This document shows positions 61,301-64,000 of a DNA stretch of 64,000 nt, in pieces. Below the pieces are notes generated by a model. That model worked only from the letters and a program-made list of their open reading frames with translations. It searched no databases and was not told the origin of the DNA. Numbering within the stretch: position 1 is the stretch's first letter; every line of letters begins with the position of its first letter. The position numbers and the translations under genes were made by a program. Origin of the DNA: Caprimulgus europaeus (Eukaryota; Chordata; Aves; Caprimulgiformes; Caprimulgidae). The DNA lies in assembly GCA_907165065.1 (NCBI GenBank), contig OU015524.1:35469295-35533294 (forward strand), written 5' to 3'.

Positions 61301-64000
61301 GTTGCCATTCTAGCAACTCTTACTAAACCCAGTACAACAAAACCAAGAAAAAAATATAATGGGTAGAAAACTGAACAGTGTAAAACTCACAAGCTGCCAG
61401 AAGAGTCTAAATTCTCACAGATCTACACAAATACTTCTACAAGCTGTTGGTCTTCTAGTGTGCCTTCTCTGGCACACAAGTCTTTATATGTCATCAAATC
61501 TGGCCTCCAATATTATTTACAATAAATGCCTTTTCATACCAAACAGTATTGATAACTCTTCCTCAAATGTCATAGCCATACAATACCTCTTAAATGTAGT
61601 AGGACACATGTAGTATGCATCATATGGAGCAAAGAAATAACAACTTTATTACAAAACAAATTATAGCAAAAAAAGTACCATTCATTGCTCTTAGATTTCC
61701 TGTCATGCAAAAAATACAGATAAAAATGTGCTGGCTGGCTTACAGATCATTGCCAATTTTAACCAACCCAATTCTTTGACAAAACCAGAGTGCTTGAACA
61801 AAAAGCAGTGTTAACTTCTACAGCACTGACAGAAATTCATGATCATGTATGTCTGAATAAGATTCAGAAATTCTATCAACTTCTCGTAAAATAACTGCTC
61901 TACCTTTTCACAATTTTGAATAATTATGCTCTCTAAATTCTTTCCTAGATAGGAAATTCTGTTAGAATAATAATTACACAGTGAGTCTTTTTACTAAATT
62001 CCCTTTGGACAACCTATTGTTTTAAAACATATTAGTAAAATTTTCTTTCATTACTTTCAACAGAAGACTAAATAAAATTTGAGAAAATGTTTATGATGCT
62101 TCTTGGAAGTTTCTGTCTATACTTAACTGGAAACAACTTCTGGACAACCTCAATTGTACAAAAACATTTGTACAGAGTCAACACAGTAAACCAGGAAATT
62201 TTTTGGATACAAAATTCAATAGGCAGTATCATTTGAGCACTATCATAACAAGGTACAGGATACGCAGATTACTGTGATTCATGCTGAAAGTTTTAAAATT
62301 TAAGATTAAATAAATGTATCTGGTCCTTCAAAATACAAAGGAGCAGATACATTTTCACTTTGGACACCATGACACCATATCATCAAATGATGTCTGGCAG
62401 ATCCTTATTACAATTTTAATAAAGTACCAGAGATAAATCGACTTTTTATAGATAAGAAAGGAGGATGAATAAACATAATCTCATTCGCTTCTACTCTCTC
62501 AAGGAAGAGTGGCTCAGATGGACTGCAGGCCACAACACACACATCCAACATCATTCTCAACCTCACAATTCCCTACAAAGAACAGTGAAATTGTAGGAGA
62601 AACATTTTAACTCTCGCTCAAATCCAACAAAACAAGAAATAAAGAGTTCTGAAATATATGCCCTTCTTCCAAGGGAAAGCACCCAACAAAACATTCTCTC
62701 ATCCCCAGTAATGGGCTAATTAAACTATAGTTGTGCACAGCAAAGCCAGGAGGAAGGACAACTGTGCAGGCCATATGAAACGGGATCAGAAGCAAGGGGA
62801 AGGGAATGTTAAAAGAAGAGATACTGATGAGTGTTTAAGAGTAACATAAAAGGGAGTAGCAGAGCCATAATTCTTTCACCACCTCTGCCACAATCGTCTC
62901 CTATGGTCTTGGGAAAAAATGCTTAAACCTTCCTTGATCTCCATCTACAGAATGGTGCTATTTCCCTGTTTGACACAGATACTGCCAAGTGCTCAGACAC
63001 AAAATTTCTACAGAAAGATATGCACTTCCACTGCAACTCTTCATGCAACTCTAACTTTTCATTTATAAGTTGAATGAACCACTTCAAATGAGACACAAGG
63101 CTGGAAATCAAAAGGTGAATATAAACCTAAGTATTAAATGACTGCTTCCTTTACTAAGTTCTGTCATTCCTGTGCAATGAATGAGGCAAGGATCCTGTGG
63201 AAAAAATAGAACGTAAATCTATAATTAAATACATATGCACAATAGGGAAAAATTTAAAGAGCATGAAGAATATTAATTTGGCTAATTCCTAATTCCCTAC
63301 TGCTTCATTTTACATTTACAAATTAGTGCTGTTCTTGCACTCCTTACAGAGAGAAAAATAATTTAAAAATAGGTATTTTGGAATGTGGAATAATTTTGAG
63401 GAGGAACAAGACTTATCACTGAGTATCTTCAACAGTGGAAGAGACAGAAACCTCCTGTGTTATTCTATACGCATCCTTTTCTATGCACATATATCAACCC
63501 TGTTTTGATTGAAATGTATCAGGACTGAAATACCATACAAACTGCACATGCATCAATCCAACAGAATAATAAGAATCATCTATTCATCTTAAGTTTCCAC
63601 TCAGATTAAATACTTTCATTCTTCAAGCCAGTGAAATATAGGAGGTTGGTTACTTTAACTGTACAACATGTCCCATTCACAAAATGAAACTACAAAAAAA
63701 CTCCAAAGTTTCACTGAAGCAGACTGGTGATCAAGGAGATCATTCCTTTTAAATACCAAGCTTTCATCACCTTCAATTGAAATACTGGAGCTCCTTATGA
63801 GAACAGCCAAAATCTCAGCTACCTGAAAAGCTACATTTTCCCCAATCTGTTTCTTGTTCTGGGTTTTTGTTTTTAAACAGCTTATCTATATATAATAAAA
63901 TTTTCAGGAAACAGTTATTCCTTGCCTGGACTCACTGGTACCAATTTTCAGCTGAAAACACCAACTGAGAAAATTTTAAGAATCTGAAATAACCCATAGA

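Larger units (their letters stand above)
45048..64000 (-). other. LTBP1: LTBP1 intron upstream of local exon 1 (partial, at least 19 kb)
   Basis: From the TTTCAG acceptor of local exon 1 to the right edge. I looked for the preceding exon (expected CKVTCTKGSCQNSC-like four-cysteine segment and NFRVV junction) and for a short-form first exon, and did not find either, so the intron seems to exceed the window. It contains a CpG-rich patch (about 46257-46455), an LTR-like segment (about 48100-48400), a 15-bp duplication (52885-52915), a G-quadruplex-type motif (51870-51892) and a hAT-like element (58064-58302). Confidence 0.75.

Noticed and set aside
45048..64000. An alternative first exon or promoter for the short LTBP1 form in the right-hand 19 kb
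   Set aside because: I found no signal-peptide exon or four-cysteine exon with proper splice sites. The CpG-rich patch is reported separately without that claim.

Overview
This is vertebrate nuclear DNA, and almost certainly from a bird. It is AT-rich and intron-dominated. Ten short exons with GT/AG boundaries lie on the minus strand. The one clear interspersed repeat is a CR1 LINE tail of the avian/sauropsid type (about 275-410). There are no operons, CRISPR arrays, bacterial genes or rRNA/tRNA genes that I can see. I cannot name the species.

The whole window lies inside one gene, LTBP1 (latent transforming growth factor beta binding protein 1), transcribed right to left. I could follow ten consecutive coding exons, all with compatible splice phases, giving about 476 codons of continuous frame (1428 nt). 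In transcript order they encode: the second EGF-like domain (45047-44823); a basic, Gln/Pro-rich linker ending in the first cysteine of the hybrid 8-Cys domain (41348-41071); the rest of the hybrid domain (29269-29167 and 23636-23565); the first calcium-binding EGF (10081-9959); the first canonical CCC-type TB domain (8440-8273, finished in 5081-4848); and the Pro-rich, protease-exposed hinge (5081-4848, a 23-nt microexon at 2840-2818, 1813-1711, and 1133-1035). The next exon, which should open the long calcium-binding EGF array, lies beyond position 1. The exons for the N-terminus and the four-cysteine segment lie beyond position 64000. The TB domain that binds the TGF-beta propeptide (LAP) is also downstream of the window.

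The rest is intron. The large introns are 10082-23564 (13.5 kb), 29270-41070 (11.8 kb) and 45048-64000 (at least 19 kb). They hold microsatellites, short tandem duplications, homopolymers, one small hAT-like non-autonomous DNA transposon with an 8-bp target duplication (58064-58302), a GC/CpG-rich patch (about 46257-46455), an LTR-like segment (about 48100-48400), and a possible unidentified retroposed pseudogene (about 15128-15698). The stand-alone ORFs of 60-128 codons scattered through the introns look like chance ORFs; several simply run out of real exons into intron.

I found no unprecedented biological system. The best leads are the 23-nt microexon with frame-linked neighbours in the hinge, the CpG-rich patch, the hAT-like element and the pseudogene-like stretch.
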